From contig NZ_JGYU01000001.1 of the NCBI RefSeq assembly GCF_000741135.1, positions 186,001 to 250,000 of the forward strand: a DNA stretch of 64,000 bases, written 5' to 3'. The notes below the pieces were generated by a model. It was not told the DNA's origin and ran no database searches. It worked only from the letters and a program-made list of their open reading frames with translations. Both the position numbers and the translations under genes were made by a program. Below, piece by piece: positions 40,898 to 49,628 of this stretch (position 1 is its first letter; each line of letters starts with the position of its first letter). The stretch is from Bifidobacterium choerinum (GTDB lineage Bacteria > Actinomycetota > Actinomycetes > Actinomycetales > Bifidobacteriaceae).

Positions 40898-42418
40898 TCA
40901 CAGCTCCGTGAGCGCGGCGATGAAGACGTCGATCGCCTCGCGCGCCGCGGCCATGTCGTCCGGGTTGTTGACGATGACCGCGAACACGGCGACACCGCCC
41001 TGCTCGCGCGAGACGTTGCCGGTCATCGACGTGACGGTGCCGAGGCTGCCGGTCTTGACGCGCATCAGGCCGGCCGCGCCGGCGTCGGCGAGCCGCGTCG
41101 CGGCGGTGCCGACGAGGCCGGGCACCGACAGGCCTTCGGCGGCGGCCGGTGCGACGCCGACCTCGATGTTGCGCAGCTGCACGTCGGCGAGCGTCGTCAC
41201 CGTCGCGCGCGAGCCCGGCGACAGTCCCGAACAGTCGGCCATGACGAGGCCGTCGAGCGGCACGCCGAGCGTCTCGAGCCGCGAACGCACGGCCTTGACG
41301 GCCGCCTCGGGCGAGTTGCCGGTCTTCATATGCAGCGCGAGCAGACGGCCGAACTGCTCGGCGAGCGTGTTGTCGGAATGCTGGAGCATGAAGCGCATGA
41401 CGGCGCTCAGCGGCGCCGATTCGACCGAGGCGAGCGGCGTGCGTCCGTCGGGCGTGCGCATCCGCTGCGGCTGCCTCGCGTTCGTCACGTCGACGCCGGC
41501 TTCGGTCAGACGCGTCGCGAAGACGTCGGCCGCGTCGGCCGCCGTCGTCTGCGACAGCGGCGGATAGTCGGAGAAACGGTCCGGGTCGAACGATGCGCCG
41601 CCGCGCTGGCGTCCGCCGTCGACGGCCATCGACGAGACGGGCGTGTAGTACAGGTGGTCGCCGTCGATCTCGCCGATGCGGTCCGGATAGCGGTCGTCGC
41701 CGAACATCGTATCGTCCCAGGCGAGGCGCACCTTCGTGACGCCGCGCTTGGCCAATGCGGCGGCCGTGCGTTCGGCGAGCGTGCCGAGGCCGGCGCGGCC
41801 GTTGACGTGGTGCTGGTCGCTTTCGCCGGCACCGAGCAGCATGTCGCCGTCGCCTTTGAGGATCAGCGTGTCCGCGCCGTCCTGTTCGTGCACGAGGTAG
41901 GTGGAGGTCGTGAACGTCGAGCCCATGTCGAGCGTCGACGCGGCGGCGAGCGCCGTCAGCGTCTTCATCGTCGACGCCGGCTCGCGCGCCGTGCCCTGCC
42001 CGCTCGCGGCGGCCGTCGTGCCGTCGGGCTGCAGCACGAGGACCGAGACCTCGTCGCCGACGCCTTTCGCATGGACGAGCGCGTCGACGGCCGCGACGGC
42101 CTTGCCGGCGTCGATCCGGCGTGCGAGGTCGGCGTCGGCGACGAGCGTCGCGCCCTTGCGCGAGGCGCGCAGGGCGGCGCGCTCCTGTTCGGCGACCGGC
42201 GAGAACGTGAGCGCGCCGTCGACGAGGTCATAGCCGTCGGCGAACACGTAGCCGACGGCGAGCGCGATCGAGACGAGCGCGGCGACGGCGACGAGGATGA
42301 CGCGGCGCGCGCGGCGACGACGCCAGCGGCGTGTCTGCTCGGCGGTCAGCGCGCCGGCCGATGCGCCGTCGCGCACGTCCTCGTCGCCGTCCTGCGGATT
42401 CGTCGTAGCGTCGCGCAC
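40898..42418 (-). CDS. dacB: D-alanyl-D-alanine carboxypeptidase/endopeptidase, PBP4 family S13 (506 aa)
   Basis: Penicillin-binding protein that trims peptidoglycan peptides. One N-terminal membrane anchor (about residues 38-60) places the catalytic part outside. The active site is complete: STMK at 149-152 (nucleophile S149), SDN at 348-350 and KTG at 455-457. The spacing of about 200 residues between SxxK and SxN, which holds the extra domains of PBP4-type enzymes, is as expected. The start codon is GTG (42418) behind GGAGG. Heads the dacB-tilS-hpt-ftsH run. Confidence 0.95.
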   Translation of the reverse strand: MRDATTNPQDGDEDVRDGASAGALTAEQTRRWRRRRARRVILVAVAALVSIALAVGYVFADGYDLVDGALTFSPVAEQERAALRASRKGATLVADADLARRIDAGKAVAAVDALVHAKGVGDEVSVLVLQPDGTTAAASGQGTAREPASTMKTLTALAAASTLDMGSTFTTSTYLVHEQDGADTLILKGDGDMLLGAGESDQHHVNGRAGLGTLAERTAAALAKRGVTKVRLAWDDTMFGDDRYPDRIGEIDGDHLYYTPVSSMAVDGGRQRGGASFDPDRFSDYPPLSQTTAADAADVFATRLTEAGVDVTNARQPQRMRTPDGRTPLASVESAPLSAVMRFMLQHSDNTLAEQFGRLLALHMKTGNSPEAAVKAVRSRLETLGVPLDGLVMADCSGLSPGSRATVTTLADVQLRNIEVGVAPAAAEGLSVPGLVGTAATRLADAGAAGLMRVKTGSLGTVTSMTGNVSREQGGVAVFAVIVNNPDDMAAAREAIDVFIAALTEL

Positions 42419-42463
42419 GCGCGTTCCTCCCCTCGCCGCGGCGGCCCGCCGGGGCCGCGAAGA

Positions 42464-44143
42464 TCACTGCTGCAGCGCCGCGAATCCGTCCAACGTGTCG
42501 AGGACCTTGAGTTTGCGGCGCTCCAACAGCTTAGCCCCCAGCCATGTACCAAGCCACAGGACGCCTACGCCGTTGGCGAGCGCGACCGGGATGAGGACCG
42601 GATACCACCGGTCGAACGCGCCGCCGAAGCCGAGGCCGGCGATGACGCCGACCGTCGGGATCATGACGGCGACGAACAGCAGCATCTGCAGCAGCGGGAT
42701 GAACATCTGCGCCGCGCCGCGGCCCTGGGGCGTGCTGAACGGCTTCTCGAGCGACGGCGTCGGATACATGAAGACCGGGTTCATCGCCTCGGCCACGCCG
42801 ATCGTCGCGAGCGTCCACGACCATCCGCATACGCCGATCGTCAGGCCCTGCAGCCAGCCGGCGGGCGTGCGCCAGAAGCCGGAGCAGGCCATCGAGATGA
42901 CGAACAGCACGATGATGCTCAGCGTCGCGACGAGCACATAGGCGCGGGCGCGGCCGCGGCGGTCGTCGACGGCGCGCACGCCGCAGATGACCTCCATCGC
43001 GAAGCCGCGGCCGTCGTAGCCGAGGCCGTTCGCCTCGGCGATCGCGAACATCATGCAGCTGACGATCATGCCGGTCCACACGTACCAGTCGCCGATCTGG
43101 CGTCCCATGAACGCGAAGATGAAGACGATGAGCAGCGGCATGACGAACATGACCGACTGGCGCGGGTCGCGCCGGAGCATGCACAGCAGGCGCGCGGTCA
43201 CGGCGCCGGACGGCGAATCGGGCATCCGTGTGAACATGCCGAGGCCCTTCTCCGCCTTGCCTCCGGAGACGGCGGCGTCGTGGGTGCGCGCGTAGTGCAG
43301 GCACCACATCGTCAGCCACCAGCACACGGCGCAGGTTGCGCCGGCGATGAGCAGGTGGGCGGCGAAGGCGCCCCAAGCGCCGTCGGCGGCGTCGAAGGGC
43401 AGCATGAACGGCGCGCCGAGCGGCGTCCAGCCGACGACCGACGAGGCTTGCGCCATGTGATGCACGTCGATTGCCGCGCCGGCCGTGTCAAGCGACGCCA
43501 TCATCATGCTCGGCGCCTCGGCGAGCAGTATGATGACGACCATCATGACGATGTAGAACATGTTCTTGCCGGCCTGCGAGCGCACGAGGACGCCGAAGAG
43601 CGACAGCAGCGCCTTCGAGCACAGCATCGCCGTGGCGATGACGACGAACGCGGCGAGCACGGCGGCCGCGACGGATGCGGCGCCGAAATGGGCGTAGGCG
43701 GGTGCGAACGCGAGCAGGCATGCAAGGAAGGTCAGTCCGGTCGGCCCGGCGAGGCCGGCGGCGACGAGCCCGGTCGTCAGCCGGCGGTCGTCGATGCCGT
43801 AGATCGCGAAGTTGTCGGGCGTCATCGTCGAGTTCTCGCCGACGATCATCAGCTGGATGATGACGGCGAGCAGGATCGCGAAGGCGCCGGCGAGCGGCAC
43901 CGCGATGCGCAGCACGACGCCGACGAGCGGATCGGTCTGCATGCCGAGCACGATGCCGCCGACCAGTGCGCCGCCGATGCAGCTGGCGGCGATGATCAAC
44001 GTGACGATGAAGCCGACGAGCTGCCAGACCGAGCGTCTGATCGTCGCCATCGTGATCGCCCAGCGCAGCCGCACGAAGGTGCCGACCGGCGGCTGCGCCA
44101 TCGCCTCGGGCGCCGGCGGCGTCCCGGAGGCCACCCCGCTCAT
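42464..44143 (-). CDS. ABC-2-type exporter membrane protein (559 aa)
   Basis: About twelve predicted membrane segments with short loops and a cytoplasmic N-terminus, matching large ABC-2-like permeases that work as exporters. The ATG at 44143 overlaps the stop of the ATPase gene by four bases, so both are made together. Nothing in the sequence names the cargo; lipid-linked sugars, peptides or drugs are all possible. It sits upstream of dacB in the same direction, which hints at cell-envelope work but no more. Confidence 0.85.
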   Translation of the reverse strand: MSGVASGTPPAPEAMAQPPVGTFVRLRWAITMATIRRSVWQLVGFIVTLIIAASCIGGALVGGIVLGMQTDPLVGVVLRIAVPLAGAFAILLAVIIQLMIVGENSTMTPDNFAIYGIDDRRLTTGLVAAGLAGPTGLTFLACLLAFAPAYAHFGAASVAAAVLAAFVVIATAMLCSKALLSLFGVLVRSQAGKNMFYIVMMVVIILLAEAPSMMMASLDTAGAAIDVHHMAQASSVVGWTPLGAPFMLPFDAADGAWGAFAAHLLIAGATCAVCWWLTMWCLHYARTHDAAVSGGKAEKGLGMFTRMPDSPSGAVTARLLCMLRRDPRQSVMFVMPLLIVFIFAFMGRQIGDWYVWTGMIVSCMMFAIAEANGLGYDGRGFAMEVICGVRAVDDRRGRARAYVLVATLSIIVLFVISMACSGFWRTPAGWLQGLTIGVCGWSWTLATIGVAEAMNPVFMYPTPSLEKPFSTPQGRGAAQMFIPLLQMLLFVAVMIPTVGVIAGLGFGGAFDRWYPVLIPVALANGVGVLWLGTWLGAKLLERRKLKVLDTLDGFAALQQ

Positions 44144-45018
44144 CGCGCGCCGCCTTCGGTCGCGGCGACGACGGCATCGGCATCGGCGGATTCGCCGTTC
44201 TCGCCGCCGTCGAGCCATGCGATGTGCGCGGCGCCGTGACGGCCGCCGACGAGCTGCAGGAAACGCTCCTCGAGGTCCTCGCCGGCCGCGACGGCGTCGA
44301 CGGTGCCCGCCGCGACGACGCGGCCGCGGTTGATGACGGCGACGTGCGTGCACATGCGTTCGACGAGCGCCATGACGTGCGACGAGATGATGACGGTGCC
44401 GCCGGTCGCGACGTATTCGACGAGGATGTCCTTGATGTTCGCGCTCGAGATCGGGTCGACGGCCTCGAAGGGCTCGTCGAGCACGAGGATGCGCGGGCTG
44501 TGGATCATCGCCGTCGCCAGGCAGATCTTCTTCGTCATGCCGGCCGAATAGTCGCGCACCATGACGTTCGCCGATTCGGTCAGGTCGAAGGCGGCGAGCA
44601 GGTCGGCGCCGCGGCGCGACGCCTCGGCGCGGCCCATGCCGCGCAGCATGCCGGCGTAGACGAGCAGCTGCATGCCGGTGAGCGTCGTGAAGATCTGGTC
44701 GGGCTGCGGCATCAGGCCGATGAGGCGCTTGGCGTGCGCCGTGTCGGCCCACACGTCATGGTCGAGGATCGATGCCGTGCCGGCGTCCGGCACGAGCATG
44801 CCGGTGAACATGTTGATCGTCGTCGTCTTGCCGGCGCCGTTGGGGCCGACGAGGCCGTAGAACGAGCCAACCGGGATGTCGAGCGACAGGCCGTCCACGG
44901 CCACCTTGTCGTCGAAGCGTTTGAACAGGCCGCGCATCGAGACGGCCATATGCGGATCGGTGGCGAACAGACGCGGATCGGGCGCGCCCGGCGCCGGCCT
45001 CGGGGAAACTGCACTCAT
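44140..45018 (-). CDS. ABC exporter ATPase (292 aa)
   Basis: Walker A GPNGAGKT is at about residues 58-65, Walker B ILVLDEPFEAVD, and the H-loop is IISSHVM. The signature motif is altered to YSAGMTKK from LSGGQ, as is common in ABC-2 exporter ATPases. The C-terminal 45 residues are Ala/Gly/Asp-rich. Start at 45018 is preceded by no useful Shine-Dalgarno; TAGTGT lies seven bases upstream, suggesting a leaderless mRNA and thus a promoter here, separate from the glycosyltransferase behind it. Confidence 0.9.
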   Translation of the reverse strand: MSAVSPRPAPGAPDPRLFATDPHMAVSMRGLFKRFDDKVAVDGLSLDIPVGSFYGLVGPNGAGKTTTINMFTGMLVPDAGTASILDHDVWADTAHAKRLIGLMPQPDQIFTTLTGMQLLVYAGMLRGMGRAEASRRGADLLAAFDLTESANVMVRDYSAGMTKKICLATAMIHSPRILVLDEPFEAVDPISSANIKDILVEYVATGGTVIISSHVMALVERMCTHVAVINRGRVVAAGTVDAVAAGEDLEERFLQLVGGRHGAAHIAWLDGGENGESADADAVVAATEGGAR

Positions 45019-45025
45019 GCCTGCC

Positions 45026-45031
45026 ACACTA
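45026..45031 (-). promoter_or_regulatory. -10-like box seven bases before the ABC ATPase start
   Basis: TAGTGT on the minus strand, then seven bases, then ATG at 45018. Candidate leaderless start. Confidence 0.4.
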
Positions 45032-45112
45032 TTGCACACATCGGCGGGGCCGAAAAGCCCGTCTCAGCTCGTGGGCGGAACCGTGTCCACGGGGCGTGGC
45101 GGGCGGCACCGG

Positions 45113-46429
45113 CTACGCGGCGTTGCCGACAGAGGCTTCCTGCTTGCCAGCAGCGGCTGCCTCGTCCGCGGACCTCTCCTCTTCGAGCTCCTTGTTGTCC
45201 GGTGTGCCGCCCTTGTGCTCGATCGGCTTCCACTGCGCCTTCGAGAAGATGGCCTGGAACGAGATCGGCACATAGCTGAGCATGTAGATCGGGAAGCTGA
45301 GCACATAGGCGAACAGCTCCTTGTTCGTCGCGCCGATCTGCTTGCGTTCGACGACGATTGTCAGCGCGGCGAGTGCCATCATGAACAGCAGCGACCAGAC
45401 GATGCCGTTCATCCAGTTGAACAGCGAACCGAGCTGGCTCGACCATGAGACGAAGCCGAAGGCCGCGTAGATCGCGCCGAGCGCGATGCGGATCATCGCG
45501 AGCAGCATGAACGGGCACAGCAGCAGCGTGAAGTCGATGCACGAGAAGTCGCGCTCATGGATCGCGCGCCGGATCAGCGCGGGGCCGTAGTAGCGGAAGA
45601 CCTGCAGGAAGCCCTTGCTCCAGCGCAGGCGCTGGCGCCAGCTCTGCGCGAAGGTGACCGGCTGCTCGTCGTAGAGGATCGCCGAGCCCACATAGCCGAT
45701 GCGGTCGCCGTGCAGCACCGAGTCCATCGTGAACTCGAGGTCCTCGGTGAGCAGATGGAACTTCCATCCCTTGTTGCGGCGCATGACGCCCTGCGAGAAC
45801 ATGAAGCCGGTGCCGCCGACGTGGCAGCTGTTGCCGAGCCACATGCGCGAGGCGCTGACGAACCTGGATTCGCGGATGAACCACAGCGCCGAACCCGACG
45901 AGACCCAGTTGTCGGAGAGATTGACCGAGTTGCGGTAGCTCGTCAGGATGCGGAAGCCGGCCTGGAAGCCCTTGTTCATCTCCTCGAAGTAGTGCTCGTC
46001 GAGGCGGTTGTCGGCGTCGAAGACGAAGAACGCGTCGTAGCGGTCGGCCGTGCCGTCGTCGATCATCGTGTCGAGCAGGTAGGTCAGCGCGTACCCCTTG
46101 CCGACCTTCGTCTGGTCGAAGCGTTCGACGACGTTGCAGCCGAGGTCGCGCGCGATCTGCGCCGTGTCGTCGGTGCAGTTGTCGGCGACGAGCCAGATGT
46201 CGATGAGCGCGGACAGGTACGTCTGCGTCTGGATGTCGCGGATGAGGTTGCCGATGACGGCGCGCTCGTTGCGCGCCGAGACGAGGACCGCGTAACGCTT
46301 GTCCATCGGCGCTTCCGGGAACGTGGTCGGTTTGGCGAACAGCGAGATCAGGATGCACACACCCTGATAGATCATGCCGACGCCGCCGGCGACGATGAGC
46401 AGGATGTCCAGAACGTTGAGCAGCACCAT
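45113..46429 (-). CDS. Membrane-bound GT2 glycosyltransferase (438 aa)
   Basis: Processive-type family 2 glycosyltransferase. One N-terminal helix (1-32) is followed by the catalytic domain with ARNERAVIGNLI, FVFDADNRLD (DxD, UDP-sugar and metal), TEDLEF (catalytic base) and QRLRWSKG (QxxRW). Three or four helices close the C-terminus. This layout is shared by polysaccharide synthases such as IcaA and cellulose or hyaluronan synthase, so it may make and pass a glycan through the membrane. The ATG shares one base with the stop of the PerM-type gene (TGATG). Confidence 0.9.
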   Translation of the reverse strand: MVLLNVLDILLIVAGGVGMIYQGVCILISLFAKPTTFPEAPMDKRYAVLVSARNERAVIGNLIRDIQTQTYLSALIDIWLVADNCTDDTAQIARDLGCNVVERFDQTKVGKGYALTYLLDTMIDDGTADRYDAFFVFDADNRLDEHYFEEMNKGFQAGFRILTSYRNSVNLSDNWVSSGSALWFIRESRFVSASRMWLGNSCHVGGTGFMFSQGVMRRNKGWKFHLLTEDLEFTMDSVLHGDRIGYVGSAILYDEQPVTFAQSWRQRLRWSKGFLQVFRYYGPALIRRAIHERDFSCIDFTLLLCPFMLLAMIRIALGAIYAAFGFVSWSSQLGSLFNWMNGIVWSLLFMMALAALTIVVERKQIGATNKELFAYVLSFPIYMLSYVPISFQAIFSKAQWKPIEHKGGTPDNKELEEERSADEAAAAGKQEASVGNAA

Positions 46430-48069
46430 CAGCGCCAATGACTCCTTGGATTGTCCGGGCCCTTGGACCCGGAACGTCTCTTCTTGTTGTCTTGCTTGCC
46501 GCCTTCCGATTCTACCGGCCGTGCCGCGTCGATGGAAGCGTCGGCTGCGGGCGAAGCGGCCGCGGCGGCGCCCTTCGGCTCCTCGTCGCCGCCCTTCGCG
46601 GCGCCTTCGTTCTCCGTCTCGTCGCCGACGCCGTTGAGGCCTCGGTGGTGGCCGGAGTCGAGGATGCGCTTGGGGATCGCGACGGTCGGCGAATCGGCGG
46701 TGACATGCGCGGCGGAGTCGCCGTAGGCGGCCTCGCGCAGCTGCGCGATCGCCTCGTCGTCGAAGGAGACGTGCGCCGACGAGCCCTTCGCCTGGCGCGG
46801 CCCCGGCATGTGCTCGCCCATCGGCTTGAACACGTGCTCGTTGATCGCGTCGGCCGCCTCGACCATCCTCGACTTCTTCTTCGTCGTCGGGTCGTTCATC
46901 AGCGGTACGTCGACGAGCGGGTACTGCTTCATCGAGACCTTGAGCAGCACCTGTATGCTCGCCGTGATCGGCAGCGCGAGGAACGCGCCGAGCGCGCCGA
47001 AGATCGATCCAAAGAGCAGCACCGACAGGAACGCGATGCACGGGTTGATGTCCATCGTGCGCTCCGAGATCTTCGGCGACAGCAGCAGGTTCTCGATCTG
47101 CTGGTAGATCGTGATGAACACGACGACGCCGACCGCGTAGCCGATGCCGCGCTCGCCCCATGCAAACATGACCGGCAGCGCGCCGCCCAGATAGGTGCCG
47201 ATCGTCGGGATGAACTGGGAGACGATGCCGCAGAACAGCGCGAGCGGCAGCCAGTACGGCACCTTGATGATCATCAGGAACACGGCGGTGCAAGCGGCGT
47301 TGATCGCGGCGAGGATCGAACGGGAGAACAGGAATCCGGAGATCTGCTCCTGCACGACGGTCCACGTCATCAGGAAGCGGCGCTGCGAGCTCGGCGCGAT
47401 CCACTTGCACAGGCTGCGGCGCAGGCGCGGGCCGGCGATCGCGATGTAGAAGGCGACCATGAGCGCCGTGATGAAGTTGAGCAGGCTCGAGAAGACGCCG
47501 ATCGTCGTGCTGAAGGCCTGGCCGGCGAAGTCGGTCACCCAGTTACCGTGGATGTTCTTGATGATCTCGCCGCCGAGGTCGTTCATCTCGGGGATCTTGA
47601 AGTCGGTCTTCTCGCTGACGAACGCGGCGAGCTGGTTGTACAGGTCGGGGAAGCCGCGCACCATCGAGATCATCTGCTGGACGAACATGTTGCCGAACAA
47701 TGCGAGCAATGTGATGACGATGATGATGAGGCCGACGAGGCACGTCACGGCCGCGACGCCGCGACGCCAGCCGTGCTTGATGAGGCGGATGATCAGCGGT
47801 TCGACGGACAGCGCGAGGAACAGCGCGATGACGATGTCGAAGACGAGATAGGTGATCTTGAACCACGACGTGTACGCGAACCAGGCGAGGAAGACGGCGA
47901 TCGCCGTGTACAGCAGCGCGCGTCCGTACCATTCGGGCGGACGCCGCGGGTCGCCCTTCGCCGGAAACAGCGACGAGACGTCGATCTTCTTCTTTTCGCC
48001 GCCCTCGGGGCCGGTCGCGCGCTGCGCGCCGGCCCCGCCGGGCATCTCTTCGGTCTGTGGCTCGCTCAT
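46429..48069 (-). CDS. AI-2E/PerM family membrane protein (546 aa)
   Basis: Eight membrane segments in the PerM/YdiK pattern; the typical block is SQFIPTIGTYLGGALPVMFAWGERGIGYAVGVVVFITIYQQIENLLLSP. Members have been linked to AI-2 export or to sodium/proton exchange; which applies here is unknown. The last 150 residues are a cytoplasmic, Ala/Gly/Glu/Lys-rich tail that is unusually long and probably disordered. TTTAAT lies seven bases before the ATG at 48069. Coupled to the glycosyltransferase gene that follows. Confidence 0.88.
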   Translation of the reverse strand: MSEPQTEEMPGGAGAQRATGPEGGEKKKIDVSSLFPAKGDPRRPPEWYGRALLYTAIAVFLAWFAYTSWFKITYLVFDIVIALFLALSVEPLIIRLIKHGWRRGVAAVTCLVGLIIIVITLLALFGNMFVQQMISMVRGFPDLYNQLAAFVSEKTDFKIPEMNDLGGEIIKNIHGNWVTDFAGQAFSTTIGVFSSLLNFITALMVAFYIAIAGPRLRRSLCKWIAPSSQRRFLMTWTVVQEQISGFLFSRSILAAINAACTAVFLMIIKVPYWLPLALFCGIVSQFIPTIGTYLGGALPVMFAWGERGIGYAVGVVVFITIYQQIENLLLSPKISERTMDINPCIAFLSVLLFGSIFGALGAFLALPITASIQVLLKVSMKQYPLVDVPLMNDPTTKKKSRMVEAADAINEHVFKPMGEHMPGPRQAKGSSAHVSFDDEAIAQLREAAYGDSAAHVTADSPTVAIPKRILDSGHHRGLNGVGDETENEGAAKGGDEEPKGAAAAASPAADASIDAARPVESEGGKQDNKKRRSGSKGPDNPRSHWR

Positions 48070-48076
48070 GCCCCTC

Positions 48077-48082
48077 ATTAAA
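48077..48082 (-). promoter_or_regulatory. -10-like box seven bases before the PerM-type gene
   Basis: TTTAAT on the minus strand, seven bases, then ATG at 48069. A competing GAGGGG lies only one base from the ATG, too close to act as a Shine-Dalgarno. Candidate leaderless start. Confidence 0.45.
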
Positions 48083-48138
48083 GCACAGGCGCGGGGCGAA
48101 GGCCCCGGCGCACGGTGCGCACTGTACGGTCGCGCACA

Positions 48139-48144
48139 TATCCT
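48139..48144 (+). promoter_or_regulatory. -10-like box six bases before the soluble GT2 gene
   Basis: TATCCT, six bases, then ATG at 48151; no Shine-Dalgarno. Candidate leaderless start, divergent from the PerM-type gene. Confidence 0.4.
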
Positions 48145-48150
48145 TGAACC

Positions 48151-49323
48151 ATGCTGAAAGTATCGATCATCATCCCGGCGTGGAACGAGCAGGACCGCAT
48201 CACCGACTGCCTCGACAACGCGCTGCGCCAGACGGTGACGCCGCACGAGGTCATCGTTGTCGACAACCGATCCACCGACGACACGGTCGCTGTCGTCGAG
48301 CGCTATATGCGCGAGCATCCGCAGGCGCCGATCAAGCTGCTGCACCAAGACGAGGAGCAGGGGCTCATCCCGACGCGCAACTTCGGCCTCAACGCGGCGA
48401 CCGGCGACGTGCTCGGCCGCGTCGACGCCGACTGCATGCTCAAGCCGGACTGGGTCGAGGTCGTCGCCGGGATCTTCACCGAGGACAGGGACGCGATGGG
48501 CGCGACCGGCCCGGTCACCTACTACGACATGCCGGCGCGCCGCATCTCGCTGCGCGGCGACGACAGCGTGCGCCGCCACACGTTCCGCGCCGACGGCGGC
48601 AAGGTGCTGCTGTTCGGCTCGAACATGGCGCTGCGCGCGAGTGCGTGGCACCAGATCGCCGGCGAGGTGTGCCGCGACCGCGAGGACGTCATGCACGAGG
48701 ACATCGACGTCTCGCTGCATCTGCTCGGCCGCGGCTTCAAGACCGTCTATTCGGAGCGCATGATCTGCGGCATCTCGGCGCGCCGCATGGACACGTCGTT
48801 CAAGTCGTTCCGCAACTACATGAAGCGTTTCAAGAACACCTTCGAGGCGCATCCGCAGCACTGGCGCAAGCGCAAGTCCGAGCGCACGCTGTATCTGATG
48901 TATCCGTGGCTGCACGCACTGTTCCCGGTCTACCAGCAGTACCTCGAGTCGAGGGACATCAACCCGGCGCTGCGCATCTGGTTCCGCGAACAGGCCAAGC
49001 TCGCGCGCGAGCAGGGCGATTCGCTCGCCGACCTGCCCGGCATCGACGAGCTCGTCGAGGAGGAACCCACCGATGTGCCCGGCATCGACGAGGTCACCGG
49101 CGACCTTCTTCTCGACGACGAGGTCGAGGCGACCGACGGACTGACGGCGGAGACACCGGCGGCCGCGGCCGAGGACATGCGCGACGGCGCCGCCGAAGCC
49201 GAGCGCGACGCGGTCGACGCGGCCGAGCAGGCCGTGGCGGCCAACGGACCGGCGATCCCCGTCGCGACGAGCGACAGGGGCGCCGACGCCTCCGCCGACC
49301 ACGACGCCGGCACGAGGGACTGA
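48151..49323 (+). CDS. GT2-family glycosyltransferase (390 aa)
   Basis: A GT-A fold begins at once with VSIIIPAWNEQDRI, followed by VIVVDNRSTDDT, and GRVDADCMLKPDW (DxD-type) near residue 92, then HEDIDVS (catalytic base region). No membrane helix in the core, so it is probably cytoplasmic or peripheral. The last 110 residues are rich in Glu, Asp and Ala with no fold signal, resembling the tail of the divergent PerM-type protein. Acceptor and sugar are unknown; cell-envelope glycan work is the usual role. Confidence 0.9.
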   Translation: MLKVSIIIPAWNEQDRITDCLDNALRQTVTPHEVIVVDNRSTDDTVAVVERYMREHPQAPIKLLHQDEEQGLIPTRNFGLNAATGDVLGRVDADCMLKPDWVEVVAGIFTEDRDAMGATGPVTYYDMPARRISLRGDDSVRRHTFRADGGKVLLFGSNMALRASAWHQIAGEVCRDREDVMHEDIDVSLHLLGRGFKTVYSERMICGISARRMDTSFKSFRNYMKRFKNTFEAHPQHWRKRKSERTLYLMYPWLHALFPVYQQYLESRDINPALRIWFREQAKLAREQGDSLADLPGIDELVEEEPTDVPGIDEVTGDLLLDDEVEATDGLTAETPAAAAEDMRDGAAEAERDAVDAAEQAVAANGPAIPVATSDRGADASADHDAGTRD

Positions 49324-49357
49324 CATCCCGCGACCGTCGCCGTCCCCCCATCATTCA

Positions 49358-49404
49358 GCACGACGCCCCGCCTGCGGTTCTCGTTCCGCGGCGGGGCGTC
49401 GTGC
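49358..49404 (+). terminator. Hairpin terminator of the GT2 gene
   Basis: GCACGACGCCCCGC (49358-49371) pairs with GCGGGGCGTCGTGC (49391-49404), with an inner TGCGG/CCGC extension. It begins 35 bp past the stop. No T tract. The rest of the gap to the phosphorylase gene (49405-49628) is its promoter region. Confidence 0.7.
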
Positions 49405-49502
49405 GTTCGGGCGCAGTCGGCGTGCGACGCGCCACCGCGGAACGATGCGCCGTCACGGATTTGATACGCCGCCGCGCGACACACCGACGTCCTGCCGCGA
49501 TT

Positions 49503-49545
49503 TTGTTTTACCGTCGTACTATATATAGTTTCATCAATGAACCAA
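49503..49545 (+). promoter_or_regulatory. Promoter and operator-like dyad of the GH94 gene
   Basis: TATAGT (49524-49529) with TTGTTT (49503-49508) as a possible -35, although the spacer is only 15 bp. TTCATCAATGAA (49530-49541), a perfect 5-2-5 dyad, lies directly behind the -10, where a repressor could block. The AT-rich stretch stands out from the GC-rich surroundings. Confidence 0.55.
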
Positions 49546-49628
49546 CTCGATCGTCGAGTTGACAACGTCGGCAGCGTCGCCGTCGCCCTCCCCATGACGC
49601 GCACGCACGGCAGAAAGGACCGGACACG

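Noticed and set aside
40838..44239. Plus-strand open frame of 1133 codons
   Set aside because: It lies opposite dacB and the ABC exporter. The composition (Arg, Ala, Asp, His, Val) and lack of any domain mark it as a GC-driven shadow.
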